From: Hyphomicrobiales bacterium
GTDB lineage: Bacteria; Pseudomonadota; Alphaproteobacteria; Rhizobiales; Beijerinckiaceae
Direction of reading: 5' to 3'
Assembly (NCBI GenBank): GCA_028290085.1
Contig: JAQGKN010000462.1
Span: forward strand, 1-18,895
Length of the DNA: 18,895 bases
A model generated the notes under the pieces. It was not told where the DNA came from. It saw nothing but the letters and a program-made list of their open reading frames with translations, and searched no databases. This document shows, piece by piece, positions 9,808 through 16,576 of the stretch. The translations under genes were made by a program, and so were the position numbers. Position 1 is the first letter of the stretch. Every line of letters starts with the position of its first letter.

Positions 9808-10110
9808 ATGATGAGATTAGCAACGATCCTCTGCCTGCTCTCGTTGATGAGCGCTGCGTGCGCAAGTGCGAAGCCCCTCACTTACCGATTGCCGGAAGAC
9901 AAGGCGACATTCAAACCCGGCCCCGGCGTAGACGCCGCGCAAAACAATTGCGCCGCCTGCCACTCCATCGATTATGTGAATTCCCAACCGCCAAAGCGTG
10001 GCAAGGCATTCTGGGATGCGGAAGTTCAAAAGATGATCAAGGTATATCACGCACCCATCACCGATGCGGACGCGGCCACAATCAGCGCTTATCTGGCAAG
10101 CACCTACTGA
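9808..10110 (+). CDS. sorB: Monohaem cytochrome c subunit SorB of sulfite dehydrogenase
   Basis: SorB accepts electrons from SorA and hands them to soluble cytochrome c. From the ATG at 9808 it has 100 residues: a signal peptide of about 20, one haem-binding motif CAACH, and a C-terminal helix with MIKVYHAPITDADAATISAY. A Met in that segment, or the Met just before it, is the likely distal haem ligand. AAGGAG (9796-9801), 6 nt before the ATG, decides the start; the frame extends upstream to 9763, but that would overlap sorA. Position directly after sorA fixes the assignment. A strong hairpin follows the stop. Confidence 0.9.
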   Translation: MMRLATILCLLSLMSAACASAKPLTYRLPEDKATFKPGPGVDAAQNNCAACHSIDYVNSQPPKRGKAFWDAEVQKMIKVYHAPITDADAATISAYLASTY

Positions 10111-10135
10111 CGCCGCCATCGCACCGCGAATTCTT

Positions 10136-10165
10136 GAGGGCCCGGCTGTCCGGGCCCTCGGATGT
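10136..10165. terminator. Terminator shared by sorAB and the convergent small gene
   Basis: GAGGGCCCGG (10136-10145), loop CTGT, and the exact complement (10150-10159) form a 10-bp GC-rich stem, followed by GGATGTTTTA. It lies 25 nt after the sorB stop and just beyond the stop of the minus-strand gene ending at 10167, so it probably serves both directions. Confidence 0.8.
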
Positions 10166-10166
10166 T

Positions 10167-10463
10167 TTAGCGGCAGCGACGAATACGGCGCTCGACCATG
10201 CCGTGACGCGTGCGCTCACGAACGATGGTGACGCGGCAATGCTCCAGGCCATGCCGCACGATGACGCGGCGGTCCATGTGGCGCTCGCCACGCATCCTGT
10301 CGTGATCACCGCCCATGCGGTCGCGATCGCCTCCACGCATTTCGTCACGCTGGGCCACGACGATCGCGCCATCGGAGCTATGCGAAACGGCAGCGGAGGC
10401 GGGAGCGGCGAGCGCAGCGAAGCCGACAAGGGCTATGGCGATGGCGGTGAAACGAACGGACAT
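10167..10463 (-). CDS. Small exported Arg/Asp/Met-rich protein, unknown function
   Basis: From the ATG at 10463 (AGGAG 7 nt upstream) this encodes 98 residues. The first 24 form a clear signal peptide (MSVRFTAIAIALVGFAALAA, then PASA), so the protein is probably periplasmic or secreted. The mature part begins with a low-complexity stretch of repeated D-R-M units (DEMRGGDRDRMGGDHDRMRG). It ends with a strongly basic tail holding two Cys residues, in HCRVTIV and at the second-last position, which could form a disulfide. Similar short exported proteins ending in RRCR are common in rhizobia, with no known role. An upstream ATG at 10511 would add 16 residues ahead of the signal and is disfavoured. 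Confidence 0.7.
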   Translation of the reverse strand: MSVRFTAIAIALVGFAALAAPASAAVSHSSDGAIVVAQRDEMRGGDRDRMGGDHDRMRGERHMDRRVIVRHGLEHCRVTIVRERTRHGMVERRIRRCR

Positions 10464-10574
10464 GCAATTCTCCTGGTACTCGTGGATCGTGAGCACACAA
10501 CTCGGCCGCATGTCCGCGGTTCCCTAGCGGGAACGAACTGTATTTGAATTCAACTCACCCTATGCGCGCTGCAA

Positions 10575-10886
10575 CTAGAATTCCGAGGCGGCCAGCCAAT
10601 GATAATTCTTCCGATCGCGCGAATGAGCGACGTCGGCAGCTTTCTCGATACGCGCGCGGTTCAAATCGAAGACCCGCAGCACAGTGTCGTCGTCATGCGT
10701 CATGTTCGGACTCATGCGATCAAGCGCGTCTTCGGCAAGGTCGAAAGCAACTTCAAAGGTCGCAGAATACGCCCAGAAACTCACGCAGCGCTTCGTCACG
10801 TTGTAGGTGCGACTCGGATTGGAAAAATGCAGACCGCCTGCGGCCGGACCGGGCGTCGCGCGGCTCAACCAGGAAAAGGATGACAT
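10575..10886 (-). CDS. DUF1488-family protein
   Basis: From the ATG at 10886 this gives 103 residues. The core (LHFSNPSRTYNVTKRCVSFW, then a Ser-Ala-Thr-Phe-Glu-Val-Ala-Phe segment, then Asp-Arg-Met and LLR/VLRVFDLNRARI) follows the plan of DUF1488. That family comprises small cytoplasmic proteins of alphaproteobacteria whose members typically read FPNPSRSYD..RRCVRFWGYD. No function is established. About 15 residues precede the conserved part. Longer starts at 10937 or 10991 lack ribosome binding sites; the chosen start is also only weakly supported. It stands alone between the molybdoenzyme operon and the small exported protein, with gaps over 110 bp on both sides. A plus-strand frame over the same bases is less protein-like. 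Confidence 0.65.
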   Translation of the reverse strand: MSSFSWLSRATPGPAAGGLHFSNPSRTYNVTKRCVSFWAYSATFEVAFDLAEDALDRMSPNMTHDDDTVLRVFDLNRARIEKAADVAHSRDRKNYHWLAASEF

Positions 10887-11028
10887 GGGATAACCTGTGC
10901 TCTGGCGCCATCGACAAAGCGCACCAATGATTTCCATGGGACCGTAGCATGGATCTGGCAGTATCCGTGCTCGATCTGCTCGCGGCAGCAAAGATTCGCT
11001 TCAACTCATTTGGACCTGAAACCAGCGT

Positions 11029-11805
11029 TCAAATCCCGGCATACCACTCATAACCCCGATCCTCCCAATAGCCGCCCTTGCCGCGTGCCCGGGTAGCGAA
11101 ACTGTCGATGACTTCGATTCGCGTGATGTATTTCGCCTGCTTGTATCCAAGCTGCCGTTCGACACGCAGGCGCAGCGGCGCGCCATTGGCGACGGGAAGA
11201 TCCTGTCCGTTGAGGCGGTAGGCGAGAATCGTTTGGGGATGCAGGGCATCGATAAGATCGATGCTTTCGTAATACTGCCCCGAGCCATCGGAGGTCTTCT
11301 CCATCTCGTCCGCGCAATGGAACAGCGCATAGCGCGCATTCGGCGCGAGGCCAGCGCTTTGCAGAAGAAGGCCGAGCGGGACACCCGCCCATTTTCCGAT
11401 AGCGCTCCATCCTTCGACGCAATCGTGCCGCGTGATCTGCGTGCGCGCAGGGAGCGCCTTCAGGTCCGCAAGTGACAAGCTCAGTGGTTTGGCGACGAGG
11501 CCGTCGATGACGAGCCGCCAGTTCCGAAACTGCGTGTCGACGAGTTCGGCATAGGCCTCACCTGTTGGCATCGAAGTTCCGTTGGCCCGGAACACCGGCG
11601 AGATATCGGCCTCCGAGAATTCACGCGCTAACGCATCCTGTGACAACAGCGCGCGTTGCGTGGTCATGGTGAGCCGCTCTGCTGTGCGCAGCACGCGCCG
11701 AACGCTGTCGTTCTGGACAACCTGATCGCATCCGCCAAGGGATACGGTTGCCGCACTCGCAGCAAGGCCTGTAAGGAAGCGCCTGCGGGGGAGGATCATC
11801 GTCAT
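11029..11805 (-). CDS. Tat-exported molybdopterin-dependent oxidoreductase (sulfite oxidase fold, YedY/MsrP-like)
   Basis: The protein has 258 residues with a twin-arginine signal (PRRRFL at 6-11). A lipobox-like LGGC at 23-26 suggests it may be anchored as a lipoprotein. The single-domain sulfite-oxidase fold follows: the likely molybdenum ligand Cys129 in RHDCVEGWSAIGKW, then GVPLGLLL, FHCADEM and the C-terminal LRVERQLGYKQAKYI. It lacks the Mo-co dimerisation domain of SorA, which places it with YedY/MsrP-type reductases rather than sulfite oxidases. Its start overlaps the stop of the upstream cytochrome b gene by 4 nt (ATGA), so the two are translationally coupled, as YedY is with its haem partner. 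The probable role is periplasmic reduction, perhaps of methionine sulfoxide; the substrate is inferred. Confidence 0.87.
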   Translation of the reverse strand: MTMILPRRRFLTGLAASAATVSLGGCDQVVQNDSVRRVLRTAERLTMTTQRALLSQDALAREFSEADISPVFRANGTSMPTGEAYAELVDTQFRNWRLVIDGLVAKPLSLSLADLKALPARTQITRHDCVEGWSAIGKWAGVPLGLLLQSAGLAPNARYALFHCADEMEKTSDGSGQYYESIDLIDALHPQTILAYRLNGQDLPVANGAPLRLRVERQLGYKQAKYITRIEVIDSFATRARGKGGYWEDRGYEWYAGI

Positions 11806-12653
11806 GAGCGCGGCTCCTTCGTCCGAATGGCGTAACGTCCCGAGATCATCGATCGCATGTTGTTCCAGGGCCCGGAGGCGATCACCATCGTCACGTGAAC
11901 GACGACAAAAAGCACGAGCGCGGAGGCCGTGAGAAAGTGGATCGTGCGCGCCGACTGGCGGCCGCCGAACAGATCGAGAAGCCAGGGGGCAATTGCATCA
12001 AAGCCCGGCGACATCGTGAGCCCGGTTGCGACCATGCCCGGCAGCAGCACGAAGATCACAACAAGATACGTGATCTTCTGCAGCGCATTGTAGCGTCGTG
12101 CCTCGTCACCTCTAGGAAAGCGCAATCGCGCGTGGTCACGAACTTCCTGCAGCAGATGTGACGGACGAATCTGATCGCGCGAAGGAAGGAGATCCCTGCG
12201 GAAATGGCCGGCAGCGAAGCCATAGAGAAGATAGGCGAGGCCATTCAGAACGAAGAGCCAGGCAAAGAAGAAGTGCCACCGCCGCCCGGTTGCGAGATCC
12301 TGATAGCTTGGCAAGGTTAGCCAGGATGGGAAGCCGCGTGCCGTGAGTTCACCATCTGCATCCTTTGAAGCACCCAGCACACCGGTCGTGGGAAGCTGAA
12401 GTGTACCGATGCGCGTAACGCCGCGGATTGTGTCGCCGCTCTCGACCGCGGAGATGTCGATAAACGATGGATCGTTATCTGCACCATACTGGCCCCAATA
12501 GAGTTGCGGATGCGCATTGAAGATCTGCAGGCCACTCAGCAGCAATAACGTCAGACAAAGCACATTTATCCAATGGGTCAGCCGCACGGCGATCGAATGC
12601 CGTTTTACGAGCACCGCCTTTTGCGGGACGGCGAGTGTCTCGGGGGCGTTCAT
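11802..12653 (-). CDS. Membrane cytochrome b/b6-domain protein, electron donor to the molybdoenzyme
   Basis: The 283 residues contain about four hydrophobic segments (near 28-45, 128-150, 192-214 and 239-262). Histidines sit where b-haem ligands are expected: RLTHW (His27), GRRWHFFFAW, TIHFLT and VVVHVTM. This is the di-haem Ni/Fe-hydrogenase/formate dehydrogenase-type b561 fold, which takes electrons from quinols to periplasmic enzymes. A soluble loop of about 80 residues between the first two helices probably faces the periplasm. A strong AGGAGG precedes the ATG at 12653. It overlaps the molybdoenzyme gene by 4 nt and follows the MXKDX gene by 68 nt, so all three probably form one operon. 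Confidence 0.87.
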   Translation of the reverse strand: MNAPETLAVPQKAVLVKRHSIAVRLTHWINVLCLTLLLLSGLQIFNAHPQLYWGQYGADNDPSFIDISAVESGDTIRGVTRIGTLQLPTTGVLGASKDADGELTARGFPSWLTLPSYQDLATGRRWHFFFAWLFVLNGLAYLLYGFAAGHFRRDLLPSRDQIRPSHLLQEVRDHARLRFPRGDEARRYNALQKITYLVVIFVLLPGMVATGLTMSPGFDAIAPWLLDLFGGRQSARTIHFLTASALVLFVVVHVTMVIASGPWNNMRSMISGRYAIRTKEPRS

Positions 12654-12677
12654 CGGCTACCTCCTTCTGAAGCCAGC

Positions 12678-12706
12678 GCCTGCTGTCGCAACGGGCGAAA
12701 GCAGGC
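12678..12706 (-). repeat. 7-bp inverted repeat between the MXKDX and cytochrome b genes
   Basis: GCCTGCT (12678-12684) and AGCAGGC (12700-12706) flank a 15-nt loop in the 68-bp gap. In RNA this would be a modest hairpin between the first and second genes of the operon. It has no U-tract, and could set different mRNA levels for the abundant peptide and the enzymes. Confidence 0.35.
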
Positions 12707-12721
12707 ACCAGCGAGACGATG

Positions 12722-12964
12722 TCAGTGCTTCTTCATGGCATCGGACGACATTGCATCAGATGACATGGCGCCGTCCTTCTGAGTTTTCATCGTGTCCGTC
12801 TTCATAGCGTCGCCTTTCGCAGGCGCCGGCTTCATTGTGTCGGCCTTCGTCGTTGCCGGTTTCATGGCGTCGCCCGCCTTCATGGCATCCTGGGCCTGGG
12901 CCACGCCATGCGACAGGGAAAGAGCGAGCAACGGCAGGGCGAGGATGTGGAGTATCTTGGTCAT
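12722..12964 (-). CDS. Periplasmic methionine-rich pentapeptide MXKDX repeat protein
   Basis: This 80-residue protein has a signal peptide (about 1-25, ending Ala-Gln-Ala). The mature part of about 55 residues is built almost entirely from degenerate D-A/T-M-K units and contains 8 Met, 10 Lys and 8 Asp, with no Cys or aromatic residue. This matches the MXKDX pentapeptide-repeat family of small exported proteins. The chain should be disordered and highly charged. AGGAAGG lies upstream of the ATG at 12964. As first gene of an operon with a b-type cytochrome and a YedY-like molybdoenzyme, it could be a sacrificial methionine pool, like the MrpX peptide reduced by YedY1 in Azospira. That role is inferred from context and composition. 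Confidence 0.85.
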   Translation of the reverse strand: MTKILHILALPLLALSLSHGVAQAQDAMKAGDAMKPATTKADTMKPAPAKGDAMKTDTMKTQKDGAMSSDAMSSDAMKKH

Positions 12965-13021
12965 TGGTTGACCTTCCTGTTTGGAGCGAAGTTCAAACCG
13001 TCATGGACGGTCAATGATGAC

Positions 13022-13046
13022 TTCGCCGAAGGCCCTTCGTTGTTAC
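13022..13046 (-). promoter_or_regulatory. Candidate ECF-type promoter of the MXKDX operon
   Basis: Read leftward, GTAACA (13041-13046) is followed after 15 nt by CGAA (13022-13025), placing a transcript start some 45-55 nt before the ATG at 12964. This is close to the GTAACC-N16-CGAA motif I recall for SigF-type ECF promoters in Caulobacter, with one mismatch and a spacer one base short. Moderate chance of coincidence. Confidence 0.3.
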
Positions 13047-13233
13047 AACCATCACGAATTCGTGCGAGCGCTTTCGAGCATCAATACTCAAGATTAAGAT
13101 CATGCAAGCAGGTTACCGGCGATCCGGGTAGCGACGCCCGATGAATGTACGGGTTGGTACCTAGAACCCAGATCATCAATTGTAGTTTTTCTAATATACA
13201 GCGTGGTCAAAATTGCACTTGTATCAAGGTTAC

Positions 13234-13263
13234 CTCGCCAATGCGCTGGCGAGATTTTATAAT
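13234..13263 (+). promoter_or_regulatory. Hairpin plus TATAAT: operator/promoter of the flavoprotein gene, or a terminator
   Basis: CTCGCCA (13234-13240), loop ATGCGC, TGGCGAG (13247-13253) is followed by ATTTTATAATGG, containing a perfect -10 hexamer TATAAT at 13258-13263. The inverted repeat fills the expected spacer and -35 region, and no -35 hexamer is seen. It may therefore be an activator or repressor site. Read as RNA, the same bases look like a terminator with a short T run, but no plus-strand gene lies upstream. Confidence 0.35.
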
Positions 13264-13301
13264 GGCGGCTATGTTTTAGTCCCGTGTGTCCCTGAGCTCG
13301 G

Positions 13302-13334
13302 TGCCCAGTCGCACGGCGAAACCTGAGCTGGGCA
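13302..13334 (+). repeat. Inverted repeat covering the leader of the flavoprotein gene
   Basis: TGCCCAG (13302-13308) pairs with CTGGGCA (13328-13334), the latter ending 7 nt before the ATG at 13342. In mRNA this would bury the only ribosome-binding-like GGG. CCTGAGCT also occurs twice as a direct repeat (13291-13298 and 13322-13329). It could reflect translational control or an operator; no known riboswitch was recognised. Confidence 0.3.
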
Positions 13335-13341
13335 GACGACG

Positions 13342-14985
13342 ATGACGGGCAGTACCTTTGATTTCGATCTGGTTATCCTTGGTGGTGGCATCGCGTGCAC
13401 ACTGACCCTGTCGGCGTTCTTATCGACGCTGGAAGCGGGCGAAGGCACAGTTTCGATTGCTGTCATCGAGAAGGACGCACAGTTCTGGCGAGGCCTGCCC
13501 TATGGGCGTCGATCGTCGCCGAACTCGCTCATCATTACGGCTCTCAGCGAATTTGTTCCCGACGAGGAACGCGCGGAATTCATAGCTTGGCTGATTGCCG
13601 AAAGACAGCGCTGGACGGCCGAACTCCGCAGCTCTGGCGGTGATGCCGCCGCGCACTGGCTGAACGAAAACGACGCCGCCATGTCGGCCGGGGAGTGGAC
13701 CGAAATCTACGTTCCCCGCATCTTGTTTGGGGATTTCGCTGAAGCGAAATTGGCGCGTACAATTGCCCAGGCAGAACAGGACGGGTTGGCCAAGGTCACG
13801 CTGGTTCATGGCGAAGCCATCGACGTTGAACTGAGCGCCGGGCATTACAACGTCAGCCTTTTGCAAGACGGCGTTTTTTCGAGCATCGAAGCGCGCACAG
13901 TTTTGCTCGCAATCGGGAGTCCTCCATTCAAGCCACTTGCAGGCGCGGCCCAGGCTTCATCCTTTTACGTCAACGACGCGTACTCTCCATCGCTTCCAGA
14001 GAACCTCTCCGCGCTGCGATCGCATATGCAATCGATACCCAGAGATTCGGGCCGAAATCTGTTGATTGTAGGATCGAATGCGACGGCGCTCGAAGCGCTG
14101 TACATGATCTCGCGAAATCACGATCTGCGGGAAACGCTCGACAATATTGTCGTGCTCTCTACCGGCGGCTCACTGCCACGCATGATGACTCGCGAGCGTT
14201 TTCGTCAACACAGCTTCCCGCGTGTGGAAGCGCTGCGGCGTGCCGACAACTTCACAGCAAAGGATATCGTTGTCGCCGCTGAGCTGGATGTCGCCGCTAT
14301 CGCTGCCTCCACGCACGTCGTCGGTGACACTTTCCACCACCTCAGCGACCTCGTTGTCGAACTGAACGCCAAGCTCGACGCAGCAGGTCAGGAAGAGTTT
14401 CACCGCGTGTACGGCATGCGCTTCACACGTCTCGTGCGTCGCGCAGGCGTTGAATATACGGAGGCGGCTGAAGATCTTGTGGCCAACGGGAAGCTCGAAC
14501 TTCTGCGGGGCCGCTTTAAATCGATCGATGCGGGCGCGTTGCCCGGCAAAGCGCGTCTCATCTACGAAACAGACGAACGGAGCGACGATCTGGTTCATTC
14601 GCTGGACTTTGCCGCCGTCATCAACTGCGCAGGTTTCGAGGTCCTATCTGCAAACTCGTCATCGCCGCTCATCGCCAATCTCGTGCGGCACAAGCTTGCG
14701 GTGCCCAATCACACGGGACGCGGGTTCGACGTGGATGCGACGTTTCAGACCTCGCCCAACGTGTTCGTGTGCGGCCCCATGTTGGCTGGTGTGTTCAACA
14801 GCAGCGCAAAATTTTGGCATGTCGAAAATGTGCGCCGCATTCATGGCCTCGCGCAGATGATAGCGCGGTCGATCGTCATCTGTGTTTTCGGTGAGAGAGC
14901 TGCCAGTCGGTCCCCCGCGCCACATCCGGCCGAACTGTCGGACTCACTGCGTAGCACCGAGAGTCACATAGCCACCGCGGGCTGA
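13342..14985 (+). CDS. FAD/NAD(P)-binding protein (NAD_binding_9-like flavoprotein)
   Basis: The 547-residue protein begins with a dinucleotide-binding beta-alpha-beta fold (FDLVILGGGIACTLTL, residues 8-23), in which the third glycine of GxGxxG is Cys19. A second nucleotide-binding segment lies near 237-254 (NLLIVGSNATALEALYMI). The end has the flavoprotein-typical VFVCGPMLAGVFNSSAKFW. The overall plan matches the large FAD-NAD(P)-binding family found in many proteobacteria, whose substrates are unknown. No signal peptide is seen, so it should be cytoplasmic. The ATG at 13342 has only a weak ribosome binding site (GGG within CTGGGCAGACGACG), partly inside an inverted repeat. It is divergent from the MXKDX operon and converges on the SGNH gene with only 13 nt between stops. 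Confidence 0.8.
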   Translation: MTGSTFDFDLVILGGGIACTLTLSAFLSTLEAGEGTVSIAVIEKDAQFWRGLPYGRRSSPNSLIITALSEFVPDEERAEFIAWLIAERQRWTAELRSSGGDAAAHWLNENDAAMSAGEWTEIYVPRILFGDFAEAKLARTIAQAEQDGLAKVTLVHGEAIDVELSAGHYNVSLLQDGVFSSIEARTVLLAIGSPPFKPLAGAAQASSFYVNDAYSPSLPENLSALRSHMQSIPRDSGRNLLIVGSNATALEALYMISRNHDLRETLDNIVVLSTGGSLPRMMTRERFRQHSFPRVEALRRADNFTAKDIVVAAELDVAAIAASTHVVGDTFHHLSDLVVELNAKLDAAGQEEFHRVYGMRFTRLVRRAGVEYTEAAEDLVANGKLELLRGRFKSIDAGALPGKARLIYETDERSDDLVHSLDFAAVINCAGFEVLSANSSSPLIANLVRHKLAVPNHTGRGFDVDATFQTSPNVFVCGPMLAGVFNSSAKFWHVENVRRIHGLAQMIARSIVICVFGERAASRSPAPHPAELSDSLRSTESHIATAG

Positions 14986-14998
14986 TCGTCCCGAAGGG

Positions 14999-16576
14999 CT
15001 AGTGGAATTCGACGCGTGATATCTTCAACCTGGGACCGTTGGCGCCCGTCGTCAGTTGATCTCCGGGCCATACGGCAAGGCCACGCGTAGATAGAAGCAG
15101 TTCAAGCCAGCCTTGATAGCGCTTCGCGCTCACAGGCAGCGCCCATGTGATACGCCGGCTTCCATTCGCGAGACTATCGCCCACGCGGACCGCTTTTTCT
15201 CCAAATACAGCCACACTCGCTCGCGAGAGCAAATCCGACGGCGTGTCCGGCCCGAAGTCTATGGAGATTCGGGTGGCTTCACGTGCCACTCGGGTAAACA
15301 GCAGCGCCTCCGACCGGCCCTCGCGGATCGCGCGGTAAGTCTCCCCGTCAATCTTCGTGGGTGGCCCAAATCCATATCCGGGAAGCCCTTCGCCAATGTC
15401 GATGACTGAAGCAGTCGGGCGTGGCGGGCCTCCGGAGGTCGGGAGGGACGCTATTCCCTCGGGACCAATGGCGTCGCGAAGCGCTTCAGAGAATTGGCGT
15501 GTGTACGCGCTCGCATAGGGTGCTGAGACATGCACGGTGGAGGAGAACCGGTCGGTGGGCAGGAATGTCAGCGGCACGATGCCAACGCCCGGATGCGCCT
15601 GCGCATAGGCCTCGAGATGCGTCTCGAAAGCGGCGAGCCTTTCGCCGACCTCGCCTGTGTTGAACACATCTGCCACCGGGGCTGCTGCGATGACCAGTTT
15701 CGCGCCGTGTTCCTCCGCGAGCAGACGAAATCGGTCATATGTCTGGTCGGCCATGGTCGTCCAGCGCCGATGTCTCCAATCGTATACGCGTGGGCTCACG
15801 CCGAATTCCGCGCCGGCCTCGCGGACAGCATCTTCCTTGTTGGCAGGCACCGAGTTTCGGAAGACACGCCGGTCCCAATCAAGAACGTTTTCGGCGACGT
15901 CGCCGGGGCTATCATGCTCCCGATCCCAGCCACCGCTTTGGGGCATCAGGAGACGCGCTTCTGGATAGCGCTCGGCCTCGCGCAACGCCAGCACCTCCGG
16001 CGCATCGGTGGTGCCATAATAGGCGTAATCCGTCACGGTCGGCCGCAAGCCGAGTGACGGCAATTGCAAAAGGCGATGAACTGGGCTGTTGAACTCGCGC
16101 TGAATGTCATCGCCGATCAGCTGCTTTTCGCTGACAGTGGCATCACGCGGCTGGTCGCCGGCCGGCGTCGCAAAGAGAACGAGGACGCGAACCGAGTTGT
16201 TGCGCTCGAGAAAATATTTGGCGACCTCATAAAAGCCGCCGTAGCCCTGCGTCGCAAAAACATTGGCGTTCAGATAACGCGCCCTCGGAATGATCGCCTC
16301 CACAACCGGCGGAACGATGCCGTGAAATCCGGAGCTGTCGCCAACCTGCAGGATGTTGGGCGCGTCGTCCTTGAACAGCCGAAGCTTCTCGGCGATGAGC
16401 AATCGGTCGGGCACCTCCTGGTGGCCGTAACGATATTCCAGAAAATTGCGCCGCGCGTCCTCCTGCGTTGGATGGGTGACCGCGATCGCGATCTCGATCA
16501 GCGCAACTGCCGCGAGGCAATAAGCTACCCAACTGAGTTTGCGCCAGCGCTCAGAACGCAAAATAGATAAACTCAC
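14999..16576 (-). CDS. Membrane-anchored SGNH/AlgX-like protein, putative polysaccharide O-acetylation factor
   Basis: The protein has 525 residues. One N-terminal membrane anchor (about 15-33) places the rest in the periplasm. The SGNH block I motif is ILQVGDSSGFHG (Asp80, Ser81), and a later segment FSSTVHVSAPYAS (His349) sits where the Asp-His pair of SGNH enzymes is expected, though the Asp is absent. A C-terminal region of about 120 residues looks beta-rich and may bind glycan. The start is a GTG at 16576, inside the last codons of the upstream MBOAT gene (26-nt overlap), with GGAGG upstream. AlgX/AlgJ-type proteins transfer acetyl groups received from an MBOAT partner to exported polysaccharides, and the coupling here fits that. 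The particular polymer is unknown. Confidence 0.75.
   Translation of the reverse strand: MSLSILRSERWRKLSWVAYCLAAVALIEIAIAVTHPTQEDARRNFLEYRYGHQEVPDRLLIAEKLRLFKDDAPNILQVGDSSGFHGIVPPVVEAIIPRARYLNANVFATQGYGGFYEVAKYFLERNNSVRVLVLFATPAGDQPRDATVSEKQLIGDDIQREFNSPVHRLLQLPSLGLRPTVTDYAYYGTTDAPEVLALREAERYPEARLLMPQSGGWDREHDSPGDVAENVLDWDRRVFRNSVPANKEDAVREAGAEFGVSPRVYDWRHRRWTTMADQTYDRFRLLAEEHGAKLVIAAAPVADVFNTGEVGERLAAFETHLEAYAQAHPGVGIVPLTFLPTDRFSSTVHVSAPYASAYTRQFSEALRDAIGPEGIASLPTSGGPPRPTASVIDIGEGLPGYGFGPPTKIDGETYRAIREGRSEALLFTRVAREATRISIDFGPDTPSDLLSRASVAVFGEKAVRVGDSLANGSRRITWALPVSAKRYQGWLELLLSTRGLAVWPGDQLTTGANGPRLKISRVEFH

Larger units (their letters stand above)
12965..13341. other. Divergent intergenic region with promoter-like and palindromic elements
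   Basis: These 377 bp between the MXKDX gene (leftward) and the flavoprotein gene (rightward) are visibly more AT-rich than the rest of the window. They contain three minus-strand GTAAC motifs (GTAACA at 13041-13046, GTAACC at 13111-13116 and 13228-13233) and a partial palindrome GGGTT-N9-AACCC at 13151-13169. There is also a hairpin at 13234-13253 touching a TATAAT, and TGCCCAG/CTGGGCA at 13302-13334 near the rightward start. No supported protein-coding frame was seen. Confidence 0.6.

Noticed and set aside
10544..10930. Plus-strand 128-codon frame opposite the DUF1488 gene
   Set aside because: Arg/Ser/Cys-rich with no recognisable family, whereas the minus strand encodes a DUF1488-like sequence.
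12722..12964. MXKDX gene as a simple tandem DNA repeat rather than a gene
   Set aside because: The nucleotide units are degenerate while the amino-acid pattern holds, and it has a signal peptide and a good ribosome binding site, so it is a protein-coding repeat.
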